From an uncultured Maricaulis sp. (GTDB lineage Bacteria; Pseudomonadota; Alphaproteobacteria; Caulobacterales; Maricaulaceae), in contig NZ_CAMYLS010000005.1 of assembly GCF_947259345.1 (NCBI RefSeq), positions 230,597 to 294,596 on the forward strand: a stretch of DNA of 64,000 bases, given 5' to 3'. Positions 8,012 to 16,851 of this stretch are shown here, in pieces. Each line of letters opens with the position of its first letter. Within the stretch, counting starts at the first letter, position 1. Position numbers and translations under genes: made by a program. The notes beneath the pieces were generated by a model that did no database searches, was not told where the DNA came from, and saw only the letters and a program-made list of their open reading frames with translations.

Positions 8012-8566
8012 ATGGCCAAACGAGGACAACTCTCCCGCCGCTCTTTCCTGACTCGCGTTGCCGGGGCCGCTGTCGTAACCGGCGCCGCGGGAACCGTGGC
8101 GGGCTGCGCAACAACTGGCTACACCGACACTGACACAGGGCGCTATGCCGACCCCGCTGGCGCTGGTCGCGGTGGTTACGGCACGACCGGGGTCACCGAC
8201 AGTGATACCGGTCGTTATGCCGATCCGGTTGGCAACGGTCGCGGCGGCGGCATCACCGATGCCGATTCCGGTCGCTATGCTGACCCGGTTGGCGGCGGTC
8301 GAGGTGGCGGCGTCACGGATTCCGATACCGGCAACTATGCCGACCCGGCAGGGCGCGGCCGAGGCAGTTCCGGCATCACTGACAGCGATACTGGCAGCTA
8401 TGCCGATCCCGTCGGTCGCGGTCGCGGCGGCGGTGGGCGCGGTGTGACTGACAGTGACAGCGGACGCTATGCCGACCCGGTGGGCGGCGGCCGTGGCGGT
8501 CGCTCCTGCACCGACAGCGATACCGGCACTTATGCTGACCCGGTCGGCGGAGGCCGGCGCTGCTGA
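8012..8566 (+). CDS. Tat-exported TDSD-repeat protein 3, probable lipoprotein
   Basis: 184 residues; function unknown. The twin-arginine signal is MAKRGQLSRRSFLTRVAGAA. Unlike its paralogues it carries a lipobox-like VAGC with Cys at residue 32, so it may be lipidated after Tat export. Seven TDSDxGxYADPxGxGRG units start at residue 38. The last is again framed by cysteines (RSC before TDSDTGTYADP and a C-terminal RRC, C-x17-C). The ribosome site is a strong TGGAGG. A terminator follows directly, and the JmjC-type oxygenase gene lies 141 bp downstream. Confidence 0.78.
   Translation: MAKRGQLSRRSFLTRVAGAAVVTGAAGTVAGCATTGYTDTDTGRYADPAGAGRGGYGTTGVTDSDTGRYADPVGNGRGGGITDADSGRYADPVGGGRGGGVTDSDTGNYADPAGRGRGSSGITDSDTGSYADPVGRGRGGGGRGVTDSDSGRYADPVGGGRGGRSCTDSDTGTYADPVGGGRRC
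8123..8563 (+). repeat. Seven-unit TDSD coding repeat of the third paralogue
   Basis: Seven tandem units of TDSDxGxYADPxGxGRG with variable Gly-rich linkers, ending in the Cys-framed last unit. Synonymous codon differences between units show that they are not recent identical copies. Confidence 0.78.
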
Positions 8567-8585
8567 CCTGAAGTCAGTCCCGATC

Positions 8586-8615
8586 AACCCCCGTGCTGCA
8601 GCGCGGGGGTTTTTC
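8586..8615 (+). terminator. Intrinsic terminator after the TDSD-repeat genes
   Basis: The stem CCCCCGTGC / GCGCGGGGG with a TGCA loop is followed by TTTTT. It starts about 20 bp after the third repeat gene and separates the cluster from the downstream oxygenase gene. Confidence 0.88.
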
Positions 8616-8706
8616 ATGTGTGGCCAAAGCGCGACCATCCGCGCAGGCGACATCGCGAAAGCAACTCGCTAACCTTTTCAAGCACTCAAAGGGGGAGACA
8701 CACCAC

Positions 8707-9891
8707 ATGACCGCACCGCTATGGCTGACCGATCCGTTTCGCGCCATGATCGACCCGATCGATCGCGACGCCTTTTTCCGTGACTATCACGAGAAAAAGC
8801 CGCTGATCGTCCACCGTGAGGATCCAGGGCGTTATGCCGGTCTGCTCTCCATCGCCCGCATCGATGACATCATATCCAGCATTGACCTGCGTGAAGGGTC
8901 CCTGGACATGGCCCGGTCGGAACCGCCGGTCAGTCGTGAGGATTACATGTTTGACACCGGTTATGTCGACCGGGGCGGCGTCGCCAACCAGTACCGGAAG
9001 GGCGCAACAGTCATCCTGCCGCAATTACACATGACAGATGCCGTTCTGGGCGAATTCTGCCGGGCCGTGGAATCCATTCTGAGCTGTCACGTCCAGACCA
9101 ATATTTATCTCACGCCTCCCGACAATCAGGGCTTCAACACCCATTATGATGACCATGACGTCTTCGTGCTTCAGATCGAGGGCGAGAAGCTCTGGCGCTT
9201 TTATGAAACCCCGGTCGAAAACCCCTATCGCGGCGAAGGCTTCCGTCCAGACGCCCATCAAGCCGGCGACCCGGTCGCGGAATTCGTGCTCAAGGCAGGC
9301 GAGTGCATCTATGTCCCGCGCGGCCTGATGCATGACGCGCAGACCCACGGTGATACGGCCTCACTGCACATCACGCTGGGTCTGATCGTGAAGACATGGG
9401 CCGACTTGATGCTGGAAGCCGTGTCGGAAGTGGCACTGCGCACGCCAGCCATGCGGCGCTCGCTTCCGCCCGGCTTTGCGCATCCAGAATATGATCGCGG
9501 CCAGGCGGCGGAACAATTCAGAGCGCTGACTGATACGCTGGCCCAGGAGATGAGCCTGGACGGGGCGATGGACTTCTTTGTCGACAGCTTTATCCGCTCT
9601 CGGGTACCTAATACCCGGGGTACGATTAGCGGCTACACCGCCCCGGCACGGCCCGGGCAGGCCTTCCGCCTCCGCCCGTTCGTTCCGTGGCGCTTCGCCG
9701 GCGATGGCGACGAGAATGTCATCATCACCGCTGGCGGCGAAGTTCGCTTCCCGGCCGAAGCCGAAGCTGGACTTCACAAGCTGCTTGATGGGGCCGAAGT
9801 CACAGCGGCAAGTTTCGAAGGTCAGGAAGAGGCTGCGGCAATTGAAACGCTGGGCAAGCTGCACGCTTACGGCCTGACACTTCCAGTCTGA
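8707..9891 (+). CDS. JmjC/cupin-type 2-oxoglutarate oxygenase (ribosomal oxygenase-like)
   Basis: 394 residues. It has the double-stranded beta-helix of the YcfD/MINA53/NO66 group, which are Fe(II)/2-oxoglutarate protein hydroxylases (in YcfD, an Arg of a ribosomal protein). The iron ligands appear to be His146 and Asp148 (NTHYDDHDVF) and His209 (YVPRGLMHDA), followed by SLHITLG. A C-terminal region of about 150 residues fits the winged-helix part of the group. The chosen ATG follows a strong AAGGGGGAG ribosome site; the 38-codon upstream extension runs through the terminator region. The substrate is unknown. The adjacent TDSD-repeat proteins are possible targets, but this rests only on position. 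Confidence 0.85.
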   Translation: MTAPLWLTDPFRAMIDPIDRDAFFRDYHEKKPLIVHREDPGRYAGLLSIARIDDIISSIDLREGSLDMARSEPPVSREDYMFDTGYVDRGGVANQYRKGATVILPQLHMTDAVLGEFCRAVESILSCHVQTNIYLTPPDNQGFNTHYDDHDVFVLQIEGEKLWRFYETPVENPYRGEGFRPDAHQAGDPVAEFVLKAGECIYVPRGLMHDAQTHGDTASLHITLGLIVKTWADLMLEAVSEVALRTPAMRRSLPPGFAHPEYDRGQAAEQFRALTDTLAQEMSLDGAMDFFVDSFIRSRVPNTRGTISGYTAPARPGQAFRLRPFVPWRFAGDGDENVIITAGGEVRFPAEAEAGLHKLLDGAEVTAASFEGQEEAAAIETLGKLHAYGLTLPV

Positions 9892-9983
9892 ATGACGCCC
9901 GGCTCCGGGCTTCAGGTTATAATTCAAAACCAGACGACACCTTGCACACGGTAAGGTTAAAATTCTACATGCGCCTCCCTGAA

Positions 9984-10006
9984 GCGGCCCGGAACATCCG
10001 GGCCGC
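9984..10006 (+). other. Strong stem-loop before the beta-propeller gene
   Basis: A 10-bp perfect stem (GCGGCCCGGA / TCCGGGCCGC) with a 3-nt loop, between the oxygenase stop and the next start. There is no clear T-run after it on either strand, so it may be a weak terminator or an mRNA leader structure. Confidence 0.5.
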
Positions 10007-10026
10007 ATGCTTGTTTGCAGGTAGGT

Positions 10027-11169
10027 ATGCAATACCGTTTCGCCGCCATGTTCGTGGGCACGCTGATCGTCTTCGCGACGCTCTGGCTGATGTGGCCGTC
10101 CCCGATCAACGCTGTGTATTGGGACGAGCCCGAACCGCCGACCCTGACCGGCGCGCTGGCCCCGCGCCCGGCACTCGACGACGCTCGCATTACCCAGCTG
10201 GGCACGGCTGGCACAGCTCGATCCTTTGTTGTTACAGAGGACGGCACCGTTTTTTACGGCACGTCCACGGGCGAGGTGCGCCGTCGACATTATAGCTCCG
10301 GCGCTGACGCCGTGCTCGCGAACTTCGGCAATGCGCCTGTTGCCGATATCGACTGGATCAACGAAACCCGGCTCGGCGTCACGACGCCCAATGGCCTCTA
10401 TGCGGTAAGTACCGTTAACGGCGAATCTCAACGGATCAGTGCCGGGGTACCCGGCCATCCCTTCGGCTTCGCCCATGATCTGGCAGTCGCGCCGGATGGT
10501 CGGATTTACTTCACCGATTCATCAACACAGAACCACACCAGCGAACGTGGCCAGAATCATCACCTCGACATGCTGGAGAATCGGCCTCACGGCGCGCTCT
10601 ATGTCTGGGATCCACGCACCTTCCGCACACGCCTGGCGGCCGATAGACTCTACTTCCCCAGCGGCATCGCGGTCGCGTCAGACTATCAGTCTGTCTATAT
10701 CTCCGAGAGATTTCGATTCCGCATCCTGCGCCACTGGATCGAAGGTCCGCAGGCCGGCGACACCGAAGTCTTCGCGAGCAATCTTCCCGGATTTCCCGAC
10801 GGGCTCGCAGCCGACGGGCAGGGGCGTCTTTTTATCGCCATGCCCGCGCGTCGCAGCCAGTCACTCCGCACGATCCGACGCAATCCCTGGCTGGCCCGAA
10901 TCGTCGCCCGCTTGCCGGGGTGGTTGCAGCCGCCGACCAGCCGGTCCGACACCTTTATTGCCGTACTGGACGAAGCCAGTGGCGACGTCATCGCCACGCT
11001 GGACGAGACAGGCCAGCGGACATGCCAAGTGTCGAACCTGAACATTTCAAACAGCCAGGACCTGTGGTTTGGCTCGGCTGATTGCGGATATATGGCACAA
11101 TTGCCGCAAGCCGCAGTTCAGGCCAGCCTTCACCATCCATCAACGACTGCCGCGTCCGGAAACGATTGA
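10027..11169 (+). CDS. Strictosidine synthase/SMP-30-like beta-propeller protein
   Basis: 380 residues. There is one N-terminal hydrophobic segment (about residues 5-22), then a six-bladed propeller of the strictosidine synthase/APMAP type. The family pattern is present: IYFTDSS, then a RPHGALYVWDP region, LYFPSGIAVASD, YISERFRFRILRHWIEGPQAG, and NLPGFPDGLAADG. Characterised relatives include lactonases and esterases, but the substrate here is unknown. The ATG at 10027 is preferred over an in-frame TTG four codons upstream. Its hydrophobic N-terminus suggests membrane attachment or export. Confidence 0.8.
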   Translation: MQYRFAAMFVGTLIVFATLWLMWPSPINAVYWDEPEPPTLTGALAPRPALDDARITQLGTAGTARSFVVTEDGTVFYGTSTGEVRRRHYSSGADAVLANFGNAPVADIDWINETRLGVTTPNGLYAVSTVNGESQRISAGVPGHPFGFAHDLAVAPDGRIYFTDSSTQNHTSERGQNHHLDMLENRPHGALYVWDPRTFRTRLAADRLYFPSGIAVASDYQSVYISERFRFRILRHWIEGPQAGDTEVFASNLPGFPDGLAADGQGRLFIAMPARRSQSLRTIRRNPWLARIVARLPGWLQPPTSRSDTFIAVLDEASGDVIATLDETGQRTCQVSNLNISNSQDLWFGSADCGYMAQLPQAAVQASLHHPSTTAASGND

Positions 11170-11188
11170 GTCCGGTCTAGCCGACTGT

Positions 11189-13171
11189 TCAGCCCAGCAG
11201 GGCTTCCGCACAGTCGACAATCCCGGCGGCCGTGATACCGAAATATTCGTAAAGCGCCTCGGCCGGTGCACTGGCCCCGAAACCGGTCATGCCCACGAAG
11301 CCACCCTTTCGCCCGATCACCTGGTCCCAGCCAAAGCGCAGCGCCGCTTCGCAGGCCACGATCGGCACGCCTGCGGGGAAGAGGCCGTCGAAATAATCTG
11401 CATCCTGCTCGAGCAGCAGGTCCAGGCAAGGCGCTGATACCACGCGGACAGAGCGGCCCTTGGCACGAAGCATCGTCGCGGCCTCAACCGCGAGGCTCAG
11501 TTCCGAGCCCGTGGCAACCAGCACGACATCCGGTGTGCCGGCACAATCAGAGAGAATGTAGCCCCCCCGCGACGACCGGTTCTCACTGCCGTCATCTTCA
11601 CGCAAGAAGGGCAATTTCTGACGCGACAGGGCGAGCACGGACGGGCCGTCTACGCGGCGCAGCGCCAAATCCCAGGCCTCCGCCGTTTCCAGCGCGTCCG
11701 CGGGGCGGAACACGTGCATGTTCGGAATGGCGCGCAGCGACGCCAGTGTCTCGACGGGCTGGTGGGTCGGACCGTCTTCGCCCAGACCGATCGAATCGTG
11801 GGTCATCACGTAGACGACCGGCTGGTTCATGAGTGAGGACAGGCGCATCGACGGTCGGCAGTAATCAGCAAACACCAGAAAAGTCGCGACATGCGGGCGA
11901 AATCCGCCATGCAGCGCCATGCCGTTGGCACAGGCTGCCATGCCATGCTCACGCACGCCGAAATGAATGTACTGGCCCGCATAATCGCCTGCTTTCACAA
12001 TGCCGACATCAGGGGTCTTGGTAAGATTGGAGCCTGCGAGGTCGGCCGACCCCCCCGCCAGGCTGGGCCAGTCGCCAATAATCGCAGCCAGGGTCTGACC
12101 AGAGGCCGCACGGCTGGCCAGAACCGGCTTGTCCGCAGCCACCTTGCGTCGCCAGGCTTCGAGCGCGGCCAGTTCGGTTTCGCCCGGTTCGCCGGAAATC
12201 TGCGCGACAAAATCATCCGCCTTGTCAGATCCGGCGAGGCGGTCCTGCCAAGCCTGATGCGCATCAGCCGAGCCGGTGGCGCGCCAGGCATTGAGGATCT
12301 CCTGCGGGAGCTCGAAGGGTGCAGCATCCCAGCCAAGCGCCGACCGCGTACCAGCGATCTCCTCATCACCGAGCGGAGCACCGTGACTGCCAGCAGTCCC
12401 GGCCTTGGTCGGAGCACCAAAACCGATGGTCGTACGGCAGGCGATCAGGACGGGCTTGTCAGACGAGCGGGCAGCCTGAAGCGCGGCATCAATGGCGGCG
12501 TGGTCATGACCGTCAATGCGCGAGACGGACCATCCAGCCGCGTCGAAGCGCTTGAGCACATCGGTGCTCTCGGACAAATCGGTCGGGCCATCGATGGAAA
12601 TCTCATTGTCATCCCACAACACGCACAGGCGGTTGAGGCCGAGATGGCCGGCCAGCGAGATCGCCTCGTGAGAAATCCCTTCCTGCAGATCCCCATCCGA
12701 GGCAATCACCCATGTCCGATGGTCAACCAGATCATCGCCGAAACGGGCGTTCATCATCCGCTCGGCCAGCGCCATGCCGACAGACATTGAGATACCCTGT
12801 CCCAGCGGCCCGGTGGTCGCTTCAACGCCCGGGGTGTGACCATATTCCGGATGGCCGGCGGTCAGGCTGTCGAGCTGCCGGAAATCCTTTAGCTGGTCCA
12901 TTGTGATGTCCTCGAACCCGGTCAGATGCAGGAGCGAGTAAAGGAGCATCGAACCGTGTCCGGCCGAAAGGACGAAGCGATCGCGGTCCGCCCAGGCCGG
13001 CGCGGCCGGATCGAATTTCATGTGCTTGGACCAGAGGACCGTGGCCACGTCGGCCATGCCCATCGGCATGCCAGGATGGCCCGAATTGGCCTTCTGGACC
13101 GCGTCCATGGACAGTGCCCGGATGGCATTGGCCATGTCAGACATCGAGACGGAGGTGGAAGGCGTGGTCAT
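11189..13171 (-). CDS. tkt: Transketolase
   Basis: 660 residues. Thiamine-diphosphate enzyme that moves two-carbon units between sugar phosphates in the pentose phosphate and Calvin-type pathways. Seen: KANSGHPGMPMGMADV near the start, the ThDP-binding region ASDGDLQEGISHEA, the pyrimidine-domain segment FGVREHGMAA, and HDSIGLGEDGPTHQPVE. The ATG of MTTPSTS has a GGAGA ribosome site. It is convergent with the beta-propeller gene and 29 bp downstream of pgi, so the two probably share an operon. Confidence 0.96.
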   Translation of the reverse strand: MTTPSTSVSMSDMANAIRALSMDAVQKANSGHPGMPMGMADVATVLWSKHMKFDPAAPAWADRDRFVLSAGHGSMLLYSLLHLTGFEDITMDQLKDFRQLDSLTAGHPEYGHTPGVEATTGPLGQGISMSVGMALAERMMNARFGDDLVDHRTWVIASDGDLQEGISHEAISLAGHLGLNRLCVLWDDNEISIDGPTDLSESTDVLKRFDAAGWSVSRIDGHDHAAIDAALQAARSSDKPVLIACRTTIGFGAPTKAGTAGSHGAPLGDEEIAGTRSALGWDAAPFELPQEILNAWRATGSADAHQAWQDRLAGSDKADDFVAQISGEPGETELAALEAWRRKVAADKPVLASRAASGQTLAAIIGDWPSLAGGSADLAGSNLTKTPDVGIVKAGDYAGQYIHFGVREHGMAACANGMALHGGFRPHVATFLVFADYCRPSMRLSSLMNQPVVYVMTHDSIGLGEDGPTHQPVETLASLRAIPNMHVFRPADALETAEAWDLALRRVDGPSVLALSRQKLPFLREDDGSENRSSRGGYILSDCAGTPDVVLVATGSELSLAVEAATMLRAKGRSVRVVSAPCLDLLLEQDADYFDGLFPAGVPIVACEAALRFGWDQVIGRKGGFVGMTGFGASAPAEALYEYFGITAAGIVDCAEALLG

Positions 13172-13200
13172 GTGAGGGTCTCCATGCACCGTGGCGCTGA

Positions 13201-14754
13201 TCAGTCGGCAATCAGGCCGGTCCGGGCGAGTAGGGCTTTGGTCGAGGCGTCATAGCTTGAAATATCTCCGTCCAAAATCCCTTTGGTCAGCACTTTTCCC
13301 AGCTCCACTCCCCATTGATCAAACGGATTTATGTCGTAAATCACGCTTTCAACGAAAACCTTGTGCTCGTGCAAGGCGATAAGGGCGCCCAGTGTCTTTG
13401 GTGTCAGGTCGTCCAGCAACAGGGTCGATGAAGGGCGGCCGCCCGGCATCGACTTGTGCGCGGCCAGTTCGGGTTCGAGCGCCCGGTCGACCTTGCGACC
13501 GTCGAGCAAAGCGGCTCCCTGCGCCGCCATATTGGCTGCCAACGCCCGCTCACGCGCATCCGTACTGGCGAAATGCCGCCTGATACCGATGAAATCGACC
13601 GGCACGATATCGCCGCCCTGATGCAACCACTGGAAAAAGGAATGCTGGATTTCAGTCCCGTTGCCGCCCCAGACGAGTGCCCCGCCCGGCGTCGGGCCTG
13701 GCTTGCCGTCCACGGTCACGGACTTGCCAAGCGATTCCATCTCCAATTGCTGGAAATAGTCAGCGAGCTTGCCCAGGCGCGCCGAATAAGCCGCAACGCA
13801 GCGAGCCGGATACTCCAAGCCGATCCGGTTCCAGACATCGACCAGCCCCTTGAGCATCGGCATGTTTCGCTCCAGCGGGGCTGTCGCGAAATGCTCGTCC
13901 ATGGCCCGAGCGCCGTCCCGAAAGGCTTCGAAGACGTCAGGACCCAGCCCGATTTCCAACGCCAATCCAACCGCGCTCCACACTGAATAGCGCCCGCCGA
14001 CCCAGTCGGGGAAGTCAAAGACGAGGGCGGGATCAATTCCGAAGGCCTTGGCCTTGTCCGGTGCCGCGGAAGCGGCCGCGAAATGGGCGCCGGCACGGTC
14101 CGGTCCGACATGGCCAGCGAGCCAGTCCCGCGCGGCCTCGCCCGACATCAGCGTCTCCTGGGTGGAGAAGGATTTCGACGCGACGATGAACAGGATGGCG
14201 GCTGGATTTGCGCCGGCAACGGCGTGTTTCAAGTCACTGGGATCCAGGCTGGCCACAAAGCGAAGCTCGGGGCCATCCTCGGCATGGTCTGACAGCGCAT
14301 CGGCGACCAGACGCGGACCGAGATCCGAACCGCCAATCCCGATATTGACGACGCGCTCGATCGTGACCCCGGACGGCGCGAAATCACCGGAGCGGACGCG
14401 CTCTGCGAACGCCCGGGTCTCCGCTTGCGTCCGCGTTACAAGAGCCGCGGCGTCGCTGCCCTCGAGGTGACCACACTGACGATAGGCCATGTGCAGGGCT
14501 GGGCGCCCTTCGGTAGCGTTCACAATCCCGCCCGAAAGAAGCATGTCACGCTTGCCTTCAAGCCCCCTCGCGCGGGCGCACTCGAACAGCGCCGCCAAAG
14601 CGTCCGGATCAAGCCTCTGCTTGGTCGCGTCAAATTCCAGGCCGGCCGCGCTCAGGGTCAACGCCTGAGACCGAATCTCACCGGCCTCGGCCAGGTCGCG
14701 AAGTGAAGAGCCGGCCAGGCGGTCGGCGTGGGCATTCAAAGCTGTGTCGGACAC
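13201..14754 (-). CDS. pgi: Glucose-6-phosphate isomerase
   Basis: 517 residues. Interconverts glucose-6-phosphate and fructose-6-phosphate. Family signatures: VNIGIGGSDLGP, then GALVWGGNGTEIQHSFFQWL with the catalytic Glu and His region, and the C-terminal VESVIYDINPFDQWGVELGK with the conserved Lys. The start is GTG with a CAGGA ribosome site. Together with tkt and the downstream mannose genes it feeds fructose-6-phosphate towards GDP-mannose. Confidence 0.96.
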   Translation of the reverse strand: MSDTALNAHADRLAGSSLRDLAEAGEIRSQALTLSAAGLEFDATKQRLDPDALAALFECARARGLEGKRDMLLSGGIVNATEGRPALHMAYRQCGHLEGSDAAALVTRTQAETRAFAERVRSGDFAPSGVTIERVVNIGIGGSDLGPRLVADALSDHAEDGPELRFVASLDPSDLKHAVAGANPAAILFIVASKSFSTQETLMSGEAARDWLAGHVGPDRAGAHFAAASAAPDKAKAFGIDPALVFDFPDWVGGRYSVWSAVGLALEIGLGPDVFEAFRDGARAMDEHFATAPLERNMPMLKGLVDVWNRIGLEYPARCVAAYSARLGKLADYFQQLEMESLGKSVTVDGKPGPTPGGALVWGGNGTEIQHSFFQWLHQGGDIVPVDFIGIRRHFASTDARERALAANMAAQGAALLDGRKVDRALEPELAAHKSMPGGRPSSTLLLDDLTPKTLGALIALHEHKVFVESVIYDINPFDQWGVELGKVLTKGILDGDISSYDASTKALLARTGLIAD

Positions 14755-14808
14755 GGGGATTCCTGCAGTCGATATGGGAAGGAACAGCCTATTGGCAGGT
14801 ACCGCGCT

Positions 14809-15966
14809 TCACAAGGCATTGCCGGTGGTTTTCCCGACATCTCCGATGATGCGGTGGGCGTCCTCGACAGCCCCCAGGAGATGATAGAGCGTGCTGGCCG
14901 GCATCCGATCGGCAACGCGCAATCCATCGGCATCAAAATGGTCGATCCAGCCACCGGGAATAGCCGGATCAAGATGCCATTTCAGCAATTGTCGGGCGGC
15001 CTCTTCGGACTCTTCGATCGCGCCCGCATAGCCAGCGCGCTGCCGAGCCAAGGTTGCCCGGAGCCATTCCGTTTGCACCCAGGTCCGCGATCCGGCCTCC
15101 ACGGGCTTGCCCGAGGCGGAAATCACTTTCTGGGCAAAGCCTCGGTCGCTGTTGCGCCCATGCCGCATCGCATGATCATAGAGGACTTCGGACACGCCTG
15201 CCGGAATGTCTCCGCCAGCCTTGCAATAGTCCGCGAGCAACCACACCCATTCAAACTCATGGCCGGGTTCGACGAGCTTCCCGACCCTACCGTCAAGCGG
15301 TGCGAGCTCGTCGTCGAAGAATTCGCCGAGCCAGCCCTCCGATTGATTGAGAAAAGCCCGCAACAGAAGCTCGGCGATGTTATCGGCACGTTTGAGATAA
15401 GCCGGATCGCCCGTCACTTGATGCCAGGCAAGCAGGCTCTCGAAAAGGTGCATGTGGGGGTTCTGGCGTCGCGGCAATGCCACGCCGCCAATATTCTCGC
15501 GATATCCGCCAGACGACTCCGCAAAGCGCTCGTCCAGAAACCCCAGCACGTCTGTTGCGGCAGTCCGGAAATACTGATCACCGGTGAGCCGGTACATCCA
15601 CGCCTGCGCGAGCAGGATAAAGGCGTGATCATACAGGTCCCGCAGCGGATCAGCGACCTCGCCGGAATCCGTCAGTCGGTGTACCCAACCGGGTTTACCA
15701 TCCGGCGCGTGAGCGCGCCGCTCAAGGAGACCGTAGCCCTCCAGGGCCAAATCCCGACCATCGCACCACCCCTCCAGGTGGGCCCGGGCAAACACGAAGA
15801 TCTGACGTGCCTGCGTCCGCACGCGCCGAATGTCGCCTGAGATGGGAAGGCCATCGAAGCTCAGAGATTCGAGAAATCCGCCTGATCGCCGATCCCACGC
15901 CCGCTCCTCCCAGAACGGGAGCGCGCGCGTCAGTCCCCAATCAACGAAGCGCGCCACACAGCTCAT
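14809..15966 (-). CDS. AGE-family epimerase/isomerase, probable mannose-6-phosphate isomerase
   Basis: 385 residues, (alpha/alpha)6-barrel of the N-acylglucosamine 2-epimerase (AGE) family. Family features: RVRTQARQIFVFARAH, LYDHAFILLAQAW, NPHMHLFESLLAW, and EPGHEFEWVWLL with conserved His residues. The AGE family includes GlcNAc/ManNAc epimerases and mannose-6-phosphate isomerases (COG2942). The single-domain GDP-mannose pyrophosphorylase nearby, which lacks an isomerase domain, makes mannose-6-phosphate isomerase the best guess. The ATG at 15966 is chosen over an adjacent GTG, with ribosome site AAGGGGA. Confidence 0.8.
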   Translation of the reverse strand: MSCVARFVDWGLTRALPFWEERAWDRRSGGFLESLSFDGLPISGDIRRVRTQARQIFVFARAHLEGWCDGRDLALEGYGLLERRAHAPDGKPGWVHRLTDSGEVADPLRDLYDHAFILLAQAWMYRLTGDQYFRTAATDVLGFLDERFAESSGGYRENIGGVALPRRQNPHMHLFESLLAWHQVTGDPAYLKRADNIAELLLRAFLNQSEGWLGEFFDDELAPLDGRVGKLVEPGHEFEWVWLLADYCKAGGDIPAGVSEVLYDHAMRHGRNSDRGFAQKVISASGKPVEAGSRTWVQTEWLRATLARQRAGYAGAIEESEEAARQLLKWHLDPAIPGGWIDHFDADGLRVADRMPASTLYHLLGAVEDAHRIIGDVGKTTGNAL

Positions 15967-15993
15967 CACCGTCCCCTTGAGCGCTACCTGCGT

Positions 15994-16758
15994 CTAATCG
16001 CCGAGTTGGGCCATATCCTCGTCGGAAATGTCAAAATTGGCGTAAACATTCTGGACATCGTCGCAGTCTTCCAACGTTTCCATCATCTTCATGAGCGTGG
16101 CGACCTTGTCACCGGTCACTTCAATCAGATTCTGCGGCCGCCAGATCAGTTTCGCCGAGGACGGATCGTCGAATGTGGCCGTCAGATTGCCGACGACTTC
16201 CATCAGGTCTTCGCGCGCCGTGTAAATGACGTGCTCGCCCTCATTATCCTCGTCACCCTCTTCTGAACCGACATCCTCGGCCCCGGCCTCGATCGCCGCT
16301 TCCATCATCGCGTCTTCGTCGGCGGTCGACAGCGGATAGCGAATCTCGCCGACATTATCGAACATGAAGGCCACGGACCCGGTTTCCCCGAGATTGCCGC
16401 CATTCTTGGCAAAGGCGGTACGAACTTCCGCCGCGGCGCGATTCTTGTTGTCGGTCGACACCTCGACGATCACGCCGATTCCGGCCGGGCCGAAACCTTC
16501 GTAGCGGATATCTTCGTAGGCTTCGCCATCACCACCGGACGCCTTGTCGATAGCGCGCTGAATATTGTCCTTGGGCATCGACTGGCCCTTGGCGTTGGCA
16601 ACGGCCAGACGCAAGCGCGGATTGGCATCCGGATCCGGCCCACCCAGCTTCGCGGCTATCGAGATTTCTTTCGACAGGCGCGAAAACAATTTGGAACGCA
16701 GCTTGTCCTGGCGCCCCTTGCGATGCTGAATATTGGCCCATTTGGAGTGTCCGGCCAT
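15994..16758 (-). CDS. yebC: YebC/PmpR family protein
   Basis: 254 residues. N-terminal signature [18 protein letters not shown] and the family core [21 protein letters not shown]. Family members were first described as DNA-binding regulators (PmpR). Others, including mitochondrial TACO1, act in translation, helping ribosomes through proline stretches. An unusually acidic loop ([14 protein letters not shown], about residues 168-181) sits before the last domain. Homologues often neighbour ruvC; here it lies between mannose metabolism genes. Confidence 0.95.
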   Translation of the reverse strand: MAGHSKWANIQHRKGRQDKLRSKLFSRLSKEISIAAKLGGPDPDANPRLRLAVANAKGQSMPKDNIQRAIDKASGGDGEAYEDIRYEGFGPAGIGVIVEVSTDNKNRAAAEVRTAFAKNGGNLGETGSVAFMFDNVGEIRYPLSTADEDAMMEAAIEAGAEDVGSEEGDEDNEGEHVIYTAREDLMEVVGNLTATFDDPSSAKLIWRPQNLIEVTGDKVATLMKMMETLEDCDDVQNVYANFDISDEDMAQLGD

Positions 16759-16851
16759 GTTCGGGATCCCTCTTCCTGCGGATTCGAGGCGACTTCCTTA
16801 CCGAGATTGACGCACAAACGCCACTCTCTGCGCCATATTCGCAGGCTTATC

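Noticed and set aside
7113..8563. CRISPR or recent VNTR interpretation of the repeat region
   Set aside because: Units stay in frame, differ at synonymous positions and have no spacer-repeat structure.
7426..8653. Two long - strand frames opposite the TDSD-repeat genes
   Set aside because: They are Ala/Val/Gly/Ile repeats created by reading the repeat DNA backwards. The + strand frames carry Tat signals and ribosome sites.
9361..10476. 371-codon - strand frame across the oxygenase and beta-propeller genes
   Set aside because: Overlaps two well-supported genes and the non-coding gap between them; no family features.
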